DNA from: Cephalopachus bancanus
Taxonomy: Eukaryota > Chordata > Mammalia > Primates > Tarsiidae
Assembly (NCBI GenBank): GCA_027257055.1
Contig: JAPVLO010000182.1
Coordinates: 1,116,001 to 1,180,000 of the forward strand
Direction: 5' to 3'
DNA length: 64,000 nt
A model generated the notes under the pieces. The model was not told where the DNA came from and searched no databases. It saw nothing but the letters and a program-made list of their open reading frames with translations. Positions 34,735-47,184 of the stretch are shown in pieces. The translations under genes and the position numbers were made by a program. Position 1 is the stretch's first letter. Every line of letters begins with the position of its first letter.

Positions 34735-35579
34735 TATTTTAATTTTAAATTGACAAAAATTATATATATTTATGGTGTACAACATGATGTTTTGAAACAT
34801 GTATGCATTGTAGAATGGCTAAATTAAGCCATTTAACATATGCATTACCTCACTTTTTTGTGGTGAGAACATTTAAAATCTACTCTCTTAGCAGTTCTCA
34901 GGTATACAATACATTGTTATTAACCATCGTCACCATGTGTTTACAATAGATCTCTTGAACTGATTCCTCTTGTCTAATTGAAATTTTGTATTTTTGATCA
35001 GTCTTCTTATTTCCCCTACCACCTCAACCCTGGTAACCACCATTCTACTCTGCTTCTGTGCGTCTGATGACTTTTTTAGATTCCACATATGAGTGAGATC
35101 ATACAGTCCTTCTGTGCTTGGCTTATTTCACTTAACATGTCTCCTAGGTACATCCAGATTGTTGCAAATGGCAGAATTTCCTTTTTCAAGGCTGCCCAAT
35201 ATGCCACCATGTACATATATCATATTTTATTCATTCATCTGTTGCTGGACACTTTGATTGATTTTGATGAATACTTAGGTTGACTATCTATATCTTGACT
35301 CTTGTGAATAATGCTACAATGAACATGAGAGTACAGATAATCTCTTTGACATCCTGATTTCATTTCCTTTAGATACAGACCCAGTAGAGAGATTGCTGAT
35401 TTATATGGTAGTTCTATTTTTAGTTTTTTGAGGAACTTCCTTACTGTTTTCCATTGATGACTGCATTAATATATATCCACACCAACAGTGTGTAAGGGTT
35501 CTCTTTCTCCATATCCTTGCCAACACTTGTTGTCTTTCATCTTTTTTATAATAGCCATTCTAACTGGTGTGAGGTGATC
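34735..35579 (-). mobile_element. L1 (L1MA/L1PB type) 3' end, antisense
   Basis: TATTTATGGTGTACAACATG at the 3' end, TTCCACATATGAGTGAGATC, and GCCATTCTAACTGGTGTGAG at the truncated 5' edge. Confidence 0.9.
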
Positions 35580-35656
35580 AACCTGTGTAGTCTCCAACAG
35601 ATAGGGGCCGAAAAGAAAATAATCATTGCATTTTTAGATCTATAAAAAAGTTGGAA

Positions 35657-35901
35657 GTTTTATTATTCACATAACTTAATGTGATAATTCACACAGAGCA
35701 ACTGGTTAAAAAATATGTAATAAGTGAAATGAGTACAGTGGTCCTTCAATTTCCAGAGAGTGTTGCTTCCAGGACCCCCGCAGCTACCAAAATCTGTGGA
35801 TGCTCAAGTTCCTTATATAAAATGGCTTAGTATTTGCATAGAAACTGCACACATTCCTCTCACTTATTTTAAGTCAACTCTAGATTACTTATAATATCTA
35901 G
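35657..35901 (+). repeat. Local duplication, copy B
   Basis: This is a 245-bp copy of 31408-31652, about 92% identical by eye, in the same orientation and 4.2 kb away. The transposon part is cut off at 35901 where the copy ends. Confidence 0.8.
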
Positions 35902-36120
35902 TTTATTAGAAAACTAATATTTTAGAGTGACTATGGTTTATCAAGCCATTTCATGTGTATGACTGTTCTCTTAATCATCAAAACGGCCACATTAGATATT
36001 ACTGGTATCTAATGAATAAATTAAGGTATGAAGAGATTAAGTTAGTTAGAAAATGTACTTAAAACTATCTTAAGAGGGAGGCCTTGCACTTAGTAAATGC
36101 TCGACATCTATAACTTCTCT

Positions 36121-36424
36121 GTATTTATTTATTTATTTTTGGAGTCAGGGTCTCACTCTGTTGCCCAGGTTGGAGTGCAGTGGTACCATCAAGGCTCACC
36201 ACAGCCTCTACCTTCTGGAGTCAGGCGATCCTTTCACCTCAGCTCCTGGGGAGTGGGGACTACAGGCAAGTGCCACCATGCCCAGCTCACTTTTTGTTGT
36301 TTTTTTGCAGAGATGAGGTCTCGCTATGTTGCTTAGGCTGGTCTTGAGCTCCTGGGCTCAATCATTCTCCCATGTCTGCCTCCCAAAGTGCTGAGATTAC
36401 AGGTGTGAGCCACTGTGCCAGGCA
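36121..36424 (-). mobile_element. Full-length AluJ-like element, antisense
   Basis: Both arms are present (GGGTCTCACTCTGTTGCCC; GAGATGAGGTCTCGCTATG) with a TTTATTTATTTATTTTT tail. MIR-like text just after it (GGTCACACAGCTCATAGGTG, about 36440-36485) may be the host element. Confidence 0.92.
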
Positions 36425-37617
36425 TTTAACTTCTTAATTAGCTGCTTAAGGTCACACAGCTCATAGGTGGCAAAGCCAGGACACCTTTTCTCTTCCCCTG
36501 AAGTGCCGCGTGAGGAAGATGTGCTCATGGAGTGGGAACCTTGTTCTGCTCCCTGCCTGCAGCCCTTCTCAAGCCCGTGGCTCTGCCTCAGAAGCTGCTG
36601 GCAGAGGGGCAGTGGGGGCTGGAGCCGACCCCAAGGCCCTCAGCATTTCCCGCCTGCACACTTGAATTGCCCCTCCTCTCTTGCCCCAGCCTCACAGGCT
36701 GGTGGTTCGTTTGCCACCTGGCAGCCACGGCTATCTTTCCACCAAAAGCACATCAGCGCCTCTCTCCTTTCTCAGGTAAAAATCTAAACTCAGCTTAGCT
36801 GGAAAACCCTTCAAGAACGAGGCCCTAGAGAACAGGAGGCCAACATTTCTTCTACTACCACTGAGTCATGCAGACTTTTTATTGTAAGTTTATTTTGTGT
36901 TCAGGCGATCTGATTATCTTTGACCATAACTCTTTAAAGCAGAAGTTTAAGTTGTTTTTTCTGTTGGTTTTTTTTGGCAGAAAATTTGATAAATCCATTT
37001 ACAATTTATAAAACAGATAACAGAGATAATTTATCAACATTTAACTTTTTTGTTATTTCGTGTATATTGGTAGTTTTATAGTACATTTAAGCCCTGAATT
37101 GAGCATTAAATATATTACATAGGAGAGCAATTTAGAAAACAATTTTACTTAAAATTTTTGGGAGCCAATGCCAGTTAAAATTAATGGTACCCACATACCC
37201 CCCCACACACAATTATTTACAAGTAGAATTAAGAATTTTTAAAATTGTGAGTGAGAGAAAAATCTTTTTATATTACATAATGTATTCTTTTCAGGTATAT
37301 TTATTGTGTTAAGCAAAGTACTTGCTAAATTATAAAGACTATTTTTGCATGTGCTATTGTACATCAGAAAAACTTCTAGTAATGATTTAAGACTGAGAGA
37401 GACTTTATCTGTGTTATAATGCTGATATTTTACCAATATTTTTCTTCTTCAGTTCTTTGCATTCTTTCTCAGCAGTCTGGCTGGAACAATTTAGACTTAT
37501 TGAAGATTTTTCTCATTATTTTCTTTTTCTTTCTCTCCCACTGGCCTCTAGTCATGTGCTTCCCCTAAAATATGTTCACCATATGTGGGGAGTTTTATAG
37601 ACCCTCTCCTCTGAAAG

Positions 37618-37683
37618 GTGTGTGTGTGTTTGAGAGACGGAGGGAGGGAGGAGAGGGGGAGGGAGGGAGAGAAGGAAAGAGAA
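37618..37683. repeat. GT/GA simple repeat
   Basis: GTGTGTGTGTGTTTGAGAGA leads into a G/A-only tract with GGAGGGAGGGAGG units. Confidence 0.95.
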
Positions 37684-38593
37684 TGCCTGCGTGTGCGTTT
37701 GGCAGAGGTTTTCATCTGGGTGCTGATGTCCATGGCGGGCCAGTCCCAGCGGGCCAGAAGACCTGAGTGCAAATCCAGCCCGAGTCCCACAGCTGACTCT
37801 GAGGTGCAGGTCTCTATACCTTTTGTTATTACTTTCTCTGCAGTCTAATCACTCTGCAGATGGAAGATAAAAATGGAGGGTGTGACTCTAGACACTGGCT
37901 TTCTGCCGAAAGTAGACCAGGAAAAGGTGAGGGAGGAAAGTGGAATCTGGGCTCCCTCTCTCATTCGAGTTCTGTTTTGTTTCCCAGGAAACTAAAATCA
38001 CTAATAACAAGAAAGGAAGGGGGGCTGTGGAGGAATCGGCTTGGGAATGATAGCCAGAGGAACTGACTGCATGAGTCTCGGCTCACTGTACACAAACAAA
38101 AGTTACACCTGACCTATTATCTCTTATCTTAGCAGTGGAGAACCAAGACATGAAGTTGGGCAGGCAAAAAAATTTAGGGAGAGTCTGGTATTTTCATGTA
38201 TCCTGGCAATTTTGAAACACATTTGAGTACATATTTATGTGTGTACATATTTTGTTAGCTAACAGCAACAGTTGCAAAATAGAAAGGGGGCGACCAAAAT
38301 CTGTGTAGATTAATGGACTTGGGGAAGCTCTTTGTAACTTGACATCACCTCCAAAGTTCCTGGAGGGGATAAAGATCTCAGTGACCCTTGGCCTAAGTAA
38401 TACAGGGAGTTAAGGAAATCGCCACATAACCAGACTCCATGTATGTCCTTCTCTGCAGAGTTCCTGCTGGGACCACCCCCTTTCCTGGATCTATACTCCT
38501 GTATGACTTGATGAATAAGCTGCAGCGTTTGTGTTATCCCCATCCTTGTCATAGGAAGAGGTTAACTATGCTTTCAAGGAGAGTTATTTTCTT

Positions 38594-38887
38594 TCTTTTT
38601 TTCAAGTCAGAGTCTCACTCTGTCACCCAGGCTGGAGGGCAGTGGCATGCTCATGGCCACCATAGCCTCAACCTGCTGGGCTCCGGCGATCCTTCCGCCT
38701 CAGCCTTCCAAGTGGCTGGAACTACAGGCATGCACCACCACGCCCAGCTAATTTTGTGATTTATTGTAGAGATGAGGTCTCGCCAAGTTGCCCAGGATGG
38801 TCTTGAACCCCTGGGCTCAGGCAGTCCTCTCACCTTGGCCTCCCAAAGTGCTGGCATTATAGGTGCGAGCCACCGCCCCCGGCCAGA
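38594..38887 (-). mobile_element. Full-length Alu, antisense
   Basis: Both arms with a T-rich tail. The 9-bp duplication TATTTTCTT (38585-38593 and 38888-38896) flanks it. Its left arm shows AGGGGTTCAAGACCATC, so it lacks the perfect T-arm palindrome. Confidence 0.92.
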
Positions 38888-38904
38888 TATTTTCTTACTA
38901 TCAA

Positions 38905-39060
38905 GAACAATATTGGGAAAAGTACAGGGTTTTGGCTTGAATCTCACTGCCACCTCTTTTTGGTTGTGAGACAATGGGCAAGTTTCTTAAGCTCTCTGAA
39001 TTCCCTTTTAAAATGCCTCTAACGGGAATTTAAATAAGGTGATACACAATGCTGGATGAT
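38905..39060 (+). repeat. MIR SINE fragment
   Basis: CTTGAATCTCACTGCCACCT, GGGCAAGTTTCTTAAGCTC, then a decayed core. Its 3' part lies inside the duplicated block below. Confidence 0.65.
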
Positions 39061-39150
39061 TGTTAACTTTCTATCACCTTACTCCACTATACACTTACTT
39101 CCCTCACCCTAGGCTCCTTGATATTGTGAAATGTTTGTGTAAAGGTGGAG
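38957..39150 (+). repeat. Local duplication, source copy
   Basis: About 194 bp from TTTTTGGTTGTGAGACAATG to AAAGGTGGAG. It contains MIR 3' text plus about 90 bases of unique-looking sequence and recurs at 39894-40084. Confidence 0.8.
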
Positions 39151-39329
39151 TAGAATTGGAAGATGGAGATAAAATTGATGATAATGCCTCTCTTCATTTT
39201 CAACAATAAAATATTTTCAGAAGCATTTGTTGTCAAAGGTTTTTGGGGAACTTTAAAAGACATATGAAGGTAAATGTCTGCCTTTTGAAATGCTAACCTT
39301 TTGACATAATGCTTCATGTAGTTTCTGGT

Positions 39330-41370
39330 TTTTTTACAAATAAAACATTAGAGGTATAATAGAAACTTTCGACTTGGCTTACTCTTATGCTATTTCCCTC
39401 TCTGCCTCCCCGGAGGTAACCACTGTATTGATTTGATACTCATCATTCCCATGAATGTGTTTATATTTTTTATTGCATATGATGTATCCATAAACAATCT
39501 GTAATATTTGTTTTGCATGCTTTAAAACTGTGTAAATGGTACCATGCTGTACCGATCTTGCATCTATTTTTTGTGTGCAATGTTACATGGTTGAGATTTA
39601 TTTACTTTGCTGTACAATATTCTATTGTCTGGCTCTTTCACAATTTATTCACTTTCCTGGCAAAGAATATTTTGATCTTTTTCCGTTCTTTTTATTGGTT
39701 GCTGCAAAAAAATACTAGAGTGAGCATACTTATGCCTTTTGTGTACATGTGAAATACTTCCTCTGGGTTATGTGCCTAAGAGCTGAATCATGAGAATATG
39801 TGAGATATATATATCATCAGCATTACTGAATCTTGCCAGATTGCTCCCAAAATGGCATTCCAATTTATATTCCTACCAACAGGAGAGTTCCTGTTTTTGG
39901 TTGTGAGACGATGGACAAATTACTCAAGCTCTCTGAACCCCCTTTTTAATGTTTCTAATGTGAATTTAAATAAGGTGGTATGTAATGCCAGGCCAACGTT
40001 GACTTTCTATCTCCCTATTCTACTATACACATACTTTCCTCACCCTAGGCTCTGTGGTATTGTGAAGCGTTTGAGAGTGTGGAGAGTTCCTTTTGGTCTA
40101 AGTCCTTGGCACTATTTGATGTTATTAGACATTGGTTTTTTTGGCTATCACAATGCATTAAATGTGCTATCTTGTTGCTTTAATTTACATTTCCTTGAAT
40201 ACTGGTAAGGTTAAGCACTTTTTTTTCTTTGTTTTAACCTGTTTGTTTTCGTCTATGAATTATTTGTTCATATATTTTGCCCATTTTAAAGTTGTTTGTA
40301 TTTTTTATTTATTTGTCGTACTTCATTACACATTCTGAATACCAGCCCTTTGTAGTATATTGTCTCTGTTTCCAGTTTGTGACTTGTCTTTTAAATGATG
40401 ACTTTTATCATATAAAAGTTTTCATTTTCATGTAATCATTTCAGTATTTTATGGGGTGTGTTTTTAAGTAATTCTTTTCTGTCCTAGTACAATAAAGTTA
40501 TTTTTCTTTATTATCTCCTGAGTGTTTTATGTTTTGCCTTTCACATTTAAGACGGAGTTATCTACATCTTACACATTCTGACACTTTATATAAAAAAATC
40601 ACATCGGTAAATAGCTCTACAAATCTCATTAGGAAAGTCTTTAGGTATCAGAAGCTGTCTAACACAGTGATGGACACTTGTTTTCAAAATTCTAATTTAT
40701 GCTGGAAAGCTGAGATTGAGTCATTACCAACATTGTCTGTGGGTTGTTTCCTTTGAAATGCCTTCCTCGCTTTGTTCTCCCGTGTTAATCTTCTTAGAGA
40801 ATATACATTTGGTTTGGTGAGGCTCTTACTGTGCCTTTGCTTTTTATTTCATTCCTTTCATTTGGTCCTCTTTTCCTTCTGTTTTCATTGAAATTACTTT
40901 TTTTTACTGATGTCTTCAGCAAACCTCATTCACTTTCAGCCAATCTTCTTTTCTAATATAAACATCCAAGAGTATAGTATACGTTTCCTCAGTTTTATCA
41001 GCATCCACAAAATTGTGATATGTAGTATTGTCATTTAATTCAATTCTAAATAATTTCTAAACTTCCCTATATTCCTCCTTTGATCTATGATTTATTCAGA
41101 CATGTGTTTTAATTTCCAAATACATGGCTTTTTAAAAAAAACTTAGCTTTTTAAAAAATTTGATTTTTAAGTTTATTGCGTTTTAGTCTCAAAATACGAT
41201 CTCTGTGCTTCCACTTTTTTTTGTATTTTTAAAGCTTGAATTTAGAAAATGGGTAATTTTTATAAGTGCTGTGTTTTAAAATAATTTATATTTTCTGACT
41301 CAGTGATTTTCAAAAATTTTTTTGTTGTTCATGCCTATCGGTAAAACGCTTTTGAGACTTACGCCTGGCA
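39330..41370 (-). mobile_element. Old L1 (L1M4-like), antisense
   Basis: L1 3' UTR wording from about 39340, ORF2 end near 39720-39880 (TTGCTCCCAAAATGGCATTC), then ORF2 body text to about 41220 (GATCTATGATTTATTCAGAC). It is interrupted by the duplicated block at 39893. It is dead and very diverged. Confidence 0.75.
39893..40084 (+). repeat. Local duplication, inserted copy
   Basis: A copy of 38957-39150, about 83-85% identical by eye, sitting inside an antisense L1. The 10-mer GAGAGTTCCT flanks it at 39883-39892 and 40082-40091. The L1 text is interrupted exactly there. Confidence 0.78.
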
Positions 41371-41371
41371 T

Positions 41372-41690
41372 GTGTGTATCCACGCTGCTGCAAAGGACAT
41401 GATTTCATTCTTTTCTGTGGCTGTGTCTGTTCCTGGGCAAACACCGCATGTTCTCACTCGTGTGTGGGAGCTAAGGGATCCCAAGGACGGAAGTAATAGA
41501 CCCTGGGGGGCTAACAAGGGCTGAGTGGGGGGAGGACTAGGGACCAGAGACTACCGGGGGCACAGTGTTCGCTGTCTGGGGAGTGGGCCCCTGAGACCCA
41601 GGCCCCACCACAACACAGTGTGTCCATGAGACAGATATGCATGTGGACCCCCGAGTCTAAAATTCAGAAAAGTGTTTAAAATATATGTCT
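41372..41690 (+). mobile_element. L1 3' end with 5' inversion (twin-priming structure)
   Basis: The left about 60 bases (ATCCACGCTGCTGCAAAGGA, ATGATTTCATTCTTTTCTG) are L1 ORF2-end text in antisense. They join directly to sense L1 3' UTR text (CCGCATGTTCTCACTCGTG, GGGAGCTAAGG, a G-rich tract, then CCCCCGAGTCTAAAATTC). This order is the hallmark of an L1 insertion with an inverted 5' segment. It is CpG-containing and moderately diverged. Confidence 0.75.
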
Positions 41691-42499
41691 ATATTGTATA
41701 TCATGCAACTTTCCTCTAAAGCAAAATGGGATTCAAAATGAATACACATAAAAGCTCTAATATTTTCTTGGTGTGCGTTGTACATTGCAGCATGTACACA
41801 GCTCCTGCTCTGGAAACCTACTTTGCTTCAGTTGTCATCTCCGATGGCCACTATGGTGTCTTTTTAAGTTCGAGGAAATATTTAGAAGCGTGAGTCTACA
41901 GGCTATATTTGGCACAAGTCTCCTTTTAAAAAGGCACTGAACAAGAGTCTAACTTGCCAGCAAGGTCGCTTCTGTAAGCAGAATATTTTTCACAGGAGCT
42001 AATATCCACTTCTACATTTTATACAAAGCTTTAGGGGGTCTTTGAAAGAGCTATGCCAGTTACAAGAGTCACTACACTTGGGAAAGCCTAAACTATAACT
42101 TTCCATCAGGCACTTATAGTTTTCCCAGTCTGGATGCAATTTACCAACTGGGGATTATTTGTGTCAAAAACAATGTTGCCTAGTAATGTTTTAACCTATG
42201 CTGTTTTATCTGGTCGGTGTATAACTAGGTTGTTGATCCAGGATCCGATTCTCATGCAGCAGTTGAAAGTGTCTCATTAACTTGCTCAGTCCGTTGACTA
42301 CTGGATTCCATGAGCTAACAGAGTCCGTTAGGTCAGTCATGACACTGCTAAGTTTCCAACCGCCACTGTTGTGCCACTTCTGCACCTGCAGGCGGAGCAA
42401 TAACCTGTGAATGCTTTAATGCTGTCAAAATAGCTATTAGGAAGTAGTTTCTCCCTAAGAGAGGAAGTAGCACCCAACTTCCAGATCCTACCAAACATG

Positions 42500-43470
42500 G
42501 TTTCATGAGGCTATGTTCCTTTATTTTTTTTCAGTCTTTTTCCTCTCTTCTTTAAGAGGGTTAATTTCTACGAATCTATCTTTTCATTCAGTGACTTTTT
42601 CTTCTGTCCTCCCAATCTGTGGTTAAGTCCTTACAATGGTATCATTTCAGATATTATATGTTTTCTTTCCAGAATTTTTATTTGCTTTTTTTTATAGTTT
42701 TAAAAAATTTCTCTGCTGAGATTTCCTATCTGTTTATTCATTTTAAGCATATTTTCATTTGCATATTTCAGTATAGTTATAGTAGTTCCTTCAAAATTTG
42801 TTCATTAAATATAACACTTGAAACATCTCAGGATTGATCTTCATTGATAGTCTTTTTCCTTAAGAATGGGTATGTCTACCAATTTTTTTCATACGTCCAA
42901 TAATTTTGGCTAGTATCTTGAATATATTAAATGACAAATTGGAGAGATTCTGAATTCTATTATATTCTTCTCAAGAGTGTCTTTTAAAAAACTGTTGTTT
43001 TAGCAGGCAATTAACTTGATTAGACTCAAACTCCAAACTGCTTTTCCAGTGGTGAGCAACAACTGAAATCTTCCACCAGTTGTTTTAGCCATAGTTGGAT
43101 AGCTTGTGCCCAGCTGTCCTGTGCATGTGAATTTCCAGGGTTGGCCAGATATTTGGATAGAGTTTATATATAGGATGTAAGCCTCCCACTCTCTTATTCT
43201 TCGTTTAGGAATCTCTCTGCTTATTTTCCAGCCATTATAGTCATCTAACTTTGTTCTTTGATTCTTTAAGCCAGTAATAATGCAAATTTCTATCATATTT
43301 AGAAACTTTTCATGGCTCTATTTGAGGATTGTCTTCAGATAAAAAGTCATAAAACAGGACACATATTCAGTTTCATTCTTTTTGTAAAAGAATAGACCAC
43401 ACCCCTCTAGTTACTGTCTGCTTTTGATTATTCTCCAATGCCTTGACGCAATTAATTTTGATAGTTTGCT
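42500..43470 (-). mobile_element. L1M/HAL1-like 5' region, antisense
   Basis: TTTCTCTGCTGAGATTTCCT, CATCTCAGGATTGATCTTCA, CTTAACTTGATTAGACTC-type text and CAAACTCCAAACTGCTTTTC are antisense 5' L1M/HAL1 wording. Confidence 0.55.
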
Positions 43471-43519
43471 TAGAGTTTATAGTTGCTATCTGTGGTAGGG
43501 TTCATCTAATAGGAGCTTG

Positions 43520-43692
43520 CTATTGACTGACTTATACACCCTCAAATTCATATCTTACACCCTTAACTCCAAATTTGACTATATCTGAAGATAGGATCTT
43601 TAGGAAGTAATTAAGATTAAAGTGGAGTCATAAGGGTGAGGTCCTAATCTGATAGACCTGTGACCTTGTACAAAGAAGGAGAAAGATCCCTC
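43520..43692 (+). mobile_element. MaLR-type LTR fragment
   Basis: CTCAAATTCATATCTTACAC, TAGGATCTTTAGGAAGTAAT and GTGAGGTCCTAATCTGATAG follow the MLT1-like LTR 5' half. Confidence 0.55.
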
Positions 43693-43714
43693 CCAAGGAT
43701 ATGGAGCACCTGGA

Positions 43715-44335
43715 AGTCTTATACATTGCAGATAAGAGTGTAAAATGGTAAATTCACTTCGGAGAACAGTTTGTTGAAGCTGAACATATTCTTACTACCT
43801 GACTTAGTAATTCTGCTCATAGGTATTTACCCAAGAGAAATGTAAACATAGTCTGAAAAAGGACTTGTACAAAAATATACATAGTATTTTTATTCATAAC
43901 AGTTGAAAACTAAAAACAACCCAAATGTTTATCAACAGGTAAATAGTTAAACAATTGTGACAGATTCGGTCAACGGAATACTATTCAGCAATGAAAAGGA
44001 GTATGTGACAACTTGGAGAAATCTCCGAAATATGCTGAGTGATAGAGGCTAAGCATGAAAAAGCTCATATATTAAGTTAATTTATATATTATTCTAGAAT
44101 TAGCAGAACCAAGCCATAGTAGTAAAACAATGTAGCGGTTTCTAAGAGCAGTGGGTGCAAAGGGGCATGAGGGAACATTTTGGGGGGGTTGAAATTTTCT
44201 GTATCTTGATTGTTGTGCTAGTTAACATATGTGTGTAGATTTGTCGAAATCTATTGAGGCTAAACAACTAAACTGGGCACATCTTATTGTTTGTAAATTA
44301 TGCCTCACTAGAGTTGATTTAATATGTACATTTTA
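43715..44335 (+). mobile_element. Old L1 (L1ME-like) 3' end, sense
   Basis: TATTTACCCAAGAGAAATG, CGGAATACTATTCAGCAATG (ORF2 C-terminus), and a 3' UTR with TTTCTGTATCTTGATTGTTG and TATGCCTCACTAGAGTTGAT. Confidence 0.88.
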
Positions 44336-44589
44336 AAGAGATAGGCTCTTGGGATGTTGTTATATAAACCAAAAGAAAGAAGAGAAGTCTGTGGAATTGT
44401 GTAGGGTAGGGAACACTGCAGGTGTTTTAGTATAGCTATCATTCAAACATTTAAAATGACAAAGGCAAAATATATATGGTTTGAAAGTTGTATCTGGTCT
44501 TTGAATCACCCGTTCACAACGTAAACAAGAAACAACCTGCTCATAAGTTTAGCCAGTAAACGAACTAATGTGTCAGAATATTGTTGCTT

Positions 44590-45200
44590 TTTAAGGCCAA
44601 ATGAATGCTGTCATACGGATATACCCCGTTTTGTTTAGGCATTCATTCACCAGTGGACATTTGGGCTACTTCCGCCTTTTTGGCAACTGTGAGTAATGGT
44701 GCTATAAGCATGAGTGTGCAAGTATTCTTCAAGACCCTGCTTTCAATTCTTATGTATTGCTGGAATTGCTGGATTATATAGTAATTCTATTTTTAATTTT
44801 TGAAGTTTTCATTATACTGTTTTCCATAGCAGTTGCATCATTTGACATTCCTAGCAACAGTGTACAAAAGTTTCAGTTTTTTCCCATATCCTCACTACAC
44901 TTACTTGTAGAGCTACGCTTTCTTAAAAAAAGCATAGTGACTATCCTAATAGATGTGAGATGATATCACATTGTAGTTTTGATTTGCATTTCCTTAATGA
45001 TTAGTAATATTCGGCGTCTTTTTCATATGCTATGGGCCATTTGTATTTGTATATATTATTTGGAGATATGCCTATTCAAGTCCTTGGCCCAGTTTTCAAT
45101 TGAGATTTTTGTTGTCAAGTTGTAGGAGTTTCTTATATATTCTGGATGTTAACTGCTTGTCTGACATATGATTTGCAAATATTTTTCTTTATTTTGTAGG
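44590..45200 (-). mobile_element. Old L1 fragment, antisense
   Basis: TGGACATTTGGGCTACTTCC, GTTTTGATTTGCATTTCCTT and TCTTATATATTCTGGATGTT are antisense L1 ORF2 C-terminal text. Confidence 0.88.
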
Positions 45201-45599
45201 ATCTAAGTTACTGGGACTATCAGATATAGCCACAGAAAAATTTTAAATAAAAGCCTTCTGAAAAGACAGGTTTGATTAAAAAATCAACTGTTCACCATCA
45301 GGTTCTTTATAGATCAGCTTCCTTATCTTTCTTCAATGTAGCTAATACTGGGGGTGTACTTGTGGTGGGTTACTACTGTCCCCTGTTACTCATTTTTACT
45401 TCCTGTAAGGGGAGAGGTCATCAGATTTTCTGTGAAGGAGCAGTCAGTAAGCATTTTGGGCTTTGCAGGCCACCTGACCACCTGTGGTCTCTGCCATTGC
45501 TACCACCTCTTCCTCATCTTCACTTTCTTTCTCTCTTCTTTCTTCTCCTCCTTCTCCTTGCTCTTTTTAAAATGTGATTACTCTTATGTAATGCAAGAG

Positions 45600-46080
45600 A
45601 CATTCTTAGCCAGTGGGTGGAACAGAAACAGTTCCAATGCCAGACTTGGCTGGGGAACAGTTGTTTATTAACCCCTGTGTGGAAGGGTTATATGTCTTCA
45701 CCCAGACATGTGCCTGACAGTATATCCTCTGGGGGAAGCAACTCTGCCTCACTGAGTTGGGCTTATCCATGTGACTTGCTTTAGCCAACAGAAAGTGAGC
45801 GGGCATGATGTACACCAGTCCAGGATGAATCTTTAAAAGCCATTCCATGTTTGCCTAGCTCTCTTGCTCTTTTACCTTCTGACATGAGAACAGAGTATTT
45901 CATATGGGGGCTATTTGTTCAGTTTCGGTTCTGGAATTAGAAGACATGTAAAGCAGACTTATAGCCAATCTGTAGGTACCGGTATGTAATATGAGTGACA
46001 AAGAAACAATTTATGTAAGCCATTTAAATTTGGGGTTCTTTGTTAGTACAGCCTAGCAAAATTTGATGAATATATTACTA
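45600..46080 (+). mobile_element. MaLR-type LTR (MLT1-like)
   Basis: TTATCCATGTGACTTGCTTT, AGCCAACAGAAAGTGAGCGG, ACCAGTCCAGGATGAATC, and at the end AAGCCATTTAAATTTGGGGTT follow an MLT1-class LTR. Confidence 0.6.
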
Positions 46081-46654
46081 CAGATAAAGAAACACACATA
46101 CACACAATAAGCAATAAAATTTAGATGGAAGTGACTTTTAATTCAGGAATAGGCTGATAGAAGCTACTTAGTTCAACTTTGAAAGGATTGGACTTAGAAA
46201 AAGTATAGGCAACTCCAAATGTGTACAGACAGATGTTCACTGGCAAATACAAGTACTGACAGGAGGTAGACCAGTTGAAGGGAGTGGGAGTTTATCATTG
46301 ACACAGAGTTTTCTTAATTAAAATCAGAACCCTAAACAAGGTTCTTGTTAAGGGGATTTGTCATGGGGATGATAAGAATCTAATAAAAATAACTTAGCAT
46401 GAAATTGCTAGTTTCCAAAAGGAAGCAATAAATGGGAATTTGTGAGTCTGAATGGTCTTCCAAGTGTCCTAAAACTTATAGGATGTGGTTTGTGGAAAGA
46501 TAATATTTGTATGGGAGGAAGTAAAATCCTATGAATCGGAGATCTGATTTGGGAATTGATCAAAAACAAAACCAGCTAATTGCTTGGGTAGGTTTAATTG
46601 ATACCTAGAAGCTGTATCTTTTTGATGTCTTGCTGTCTCGTACTCTTTTTATTT

Positions 46655-47180
46655 GTGAAGTATTTTTGAATTATGTTAAAAATACAGCAAAATACAGAGA
46701 TTTTGTGGCAAACATTGATATTCCCAGCACCAGAGATGAATATTGCTGCCCTTTATCATGTTTGCTTTTTTCTTTGTGTTAAAATAATTAGGGCTGAAGT
46801 TGAGCTCCTTTCACTTTCCCCTTGCCTCACCTCTTCCTTTGACACCCCCACCCCCGCATCCCTTTCTTCCATCCCCAGGCAACCACAATCTTGAATTTGG
46901 TGCGTATCAAGCTCGCCCATTCTCTACACTTGCTTTTGTGAATAATTCCATGAACAACAAATACTTTTGTTTGTGTGGTTTTAAAAATTCTCTGTAATTT
47001 TGATATAATATAGTATCTTTTCACACAGCAGTAGGCTTTTGTGATCTACCCATGTTTATAGATATAAATCTTACTCATTTATTTGTTATACAGTATGCCA
47101 TTATATAAATATACCATCATATAGATAGCCATTATATAAATATACGTGTTATTTAGACATTTATCTGTCAACAAACCTTT
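46655..47180 (-). mobile_element. Old L1 (L1M4-like) 3' region, antisense
   Basis: CCCCCACCCCCGCATCCC, CCCAGGCAACCACAATCTTG and TTGTGATCTACCCATGTTTA mark antisense L1M 3' UTR sequence. Confidence 0.7.
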
Positions 47181-47184
47181 AATT

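Noticed and set aside
45272..45671. Two overlapping + frames of about 100 codons
   Set aside because: Low-complexity Leu/Ser-rich translation of a CTTCT-rich tract next to an LTR; no domain.
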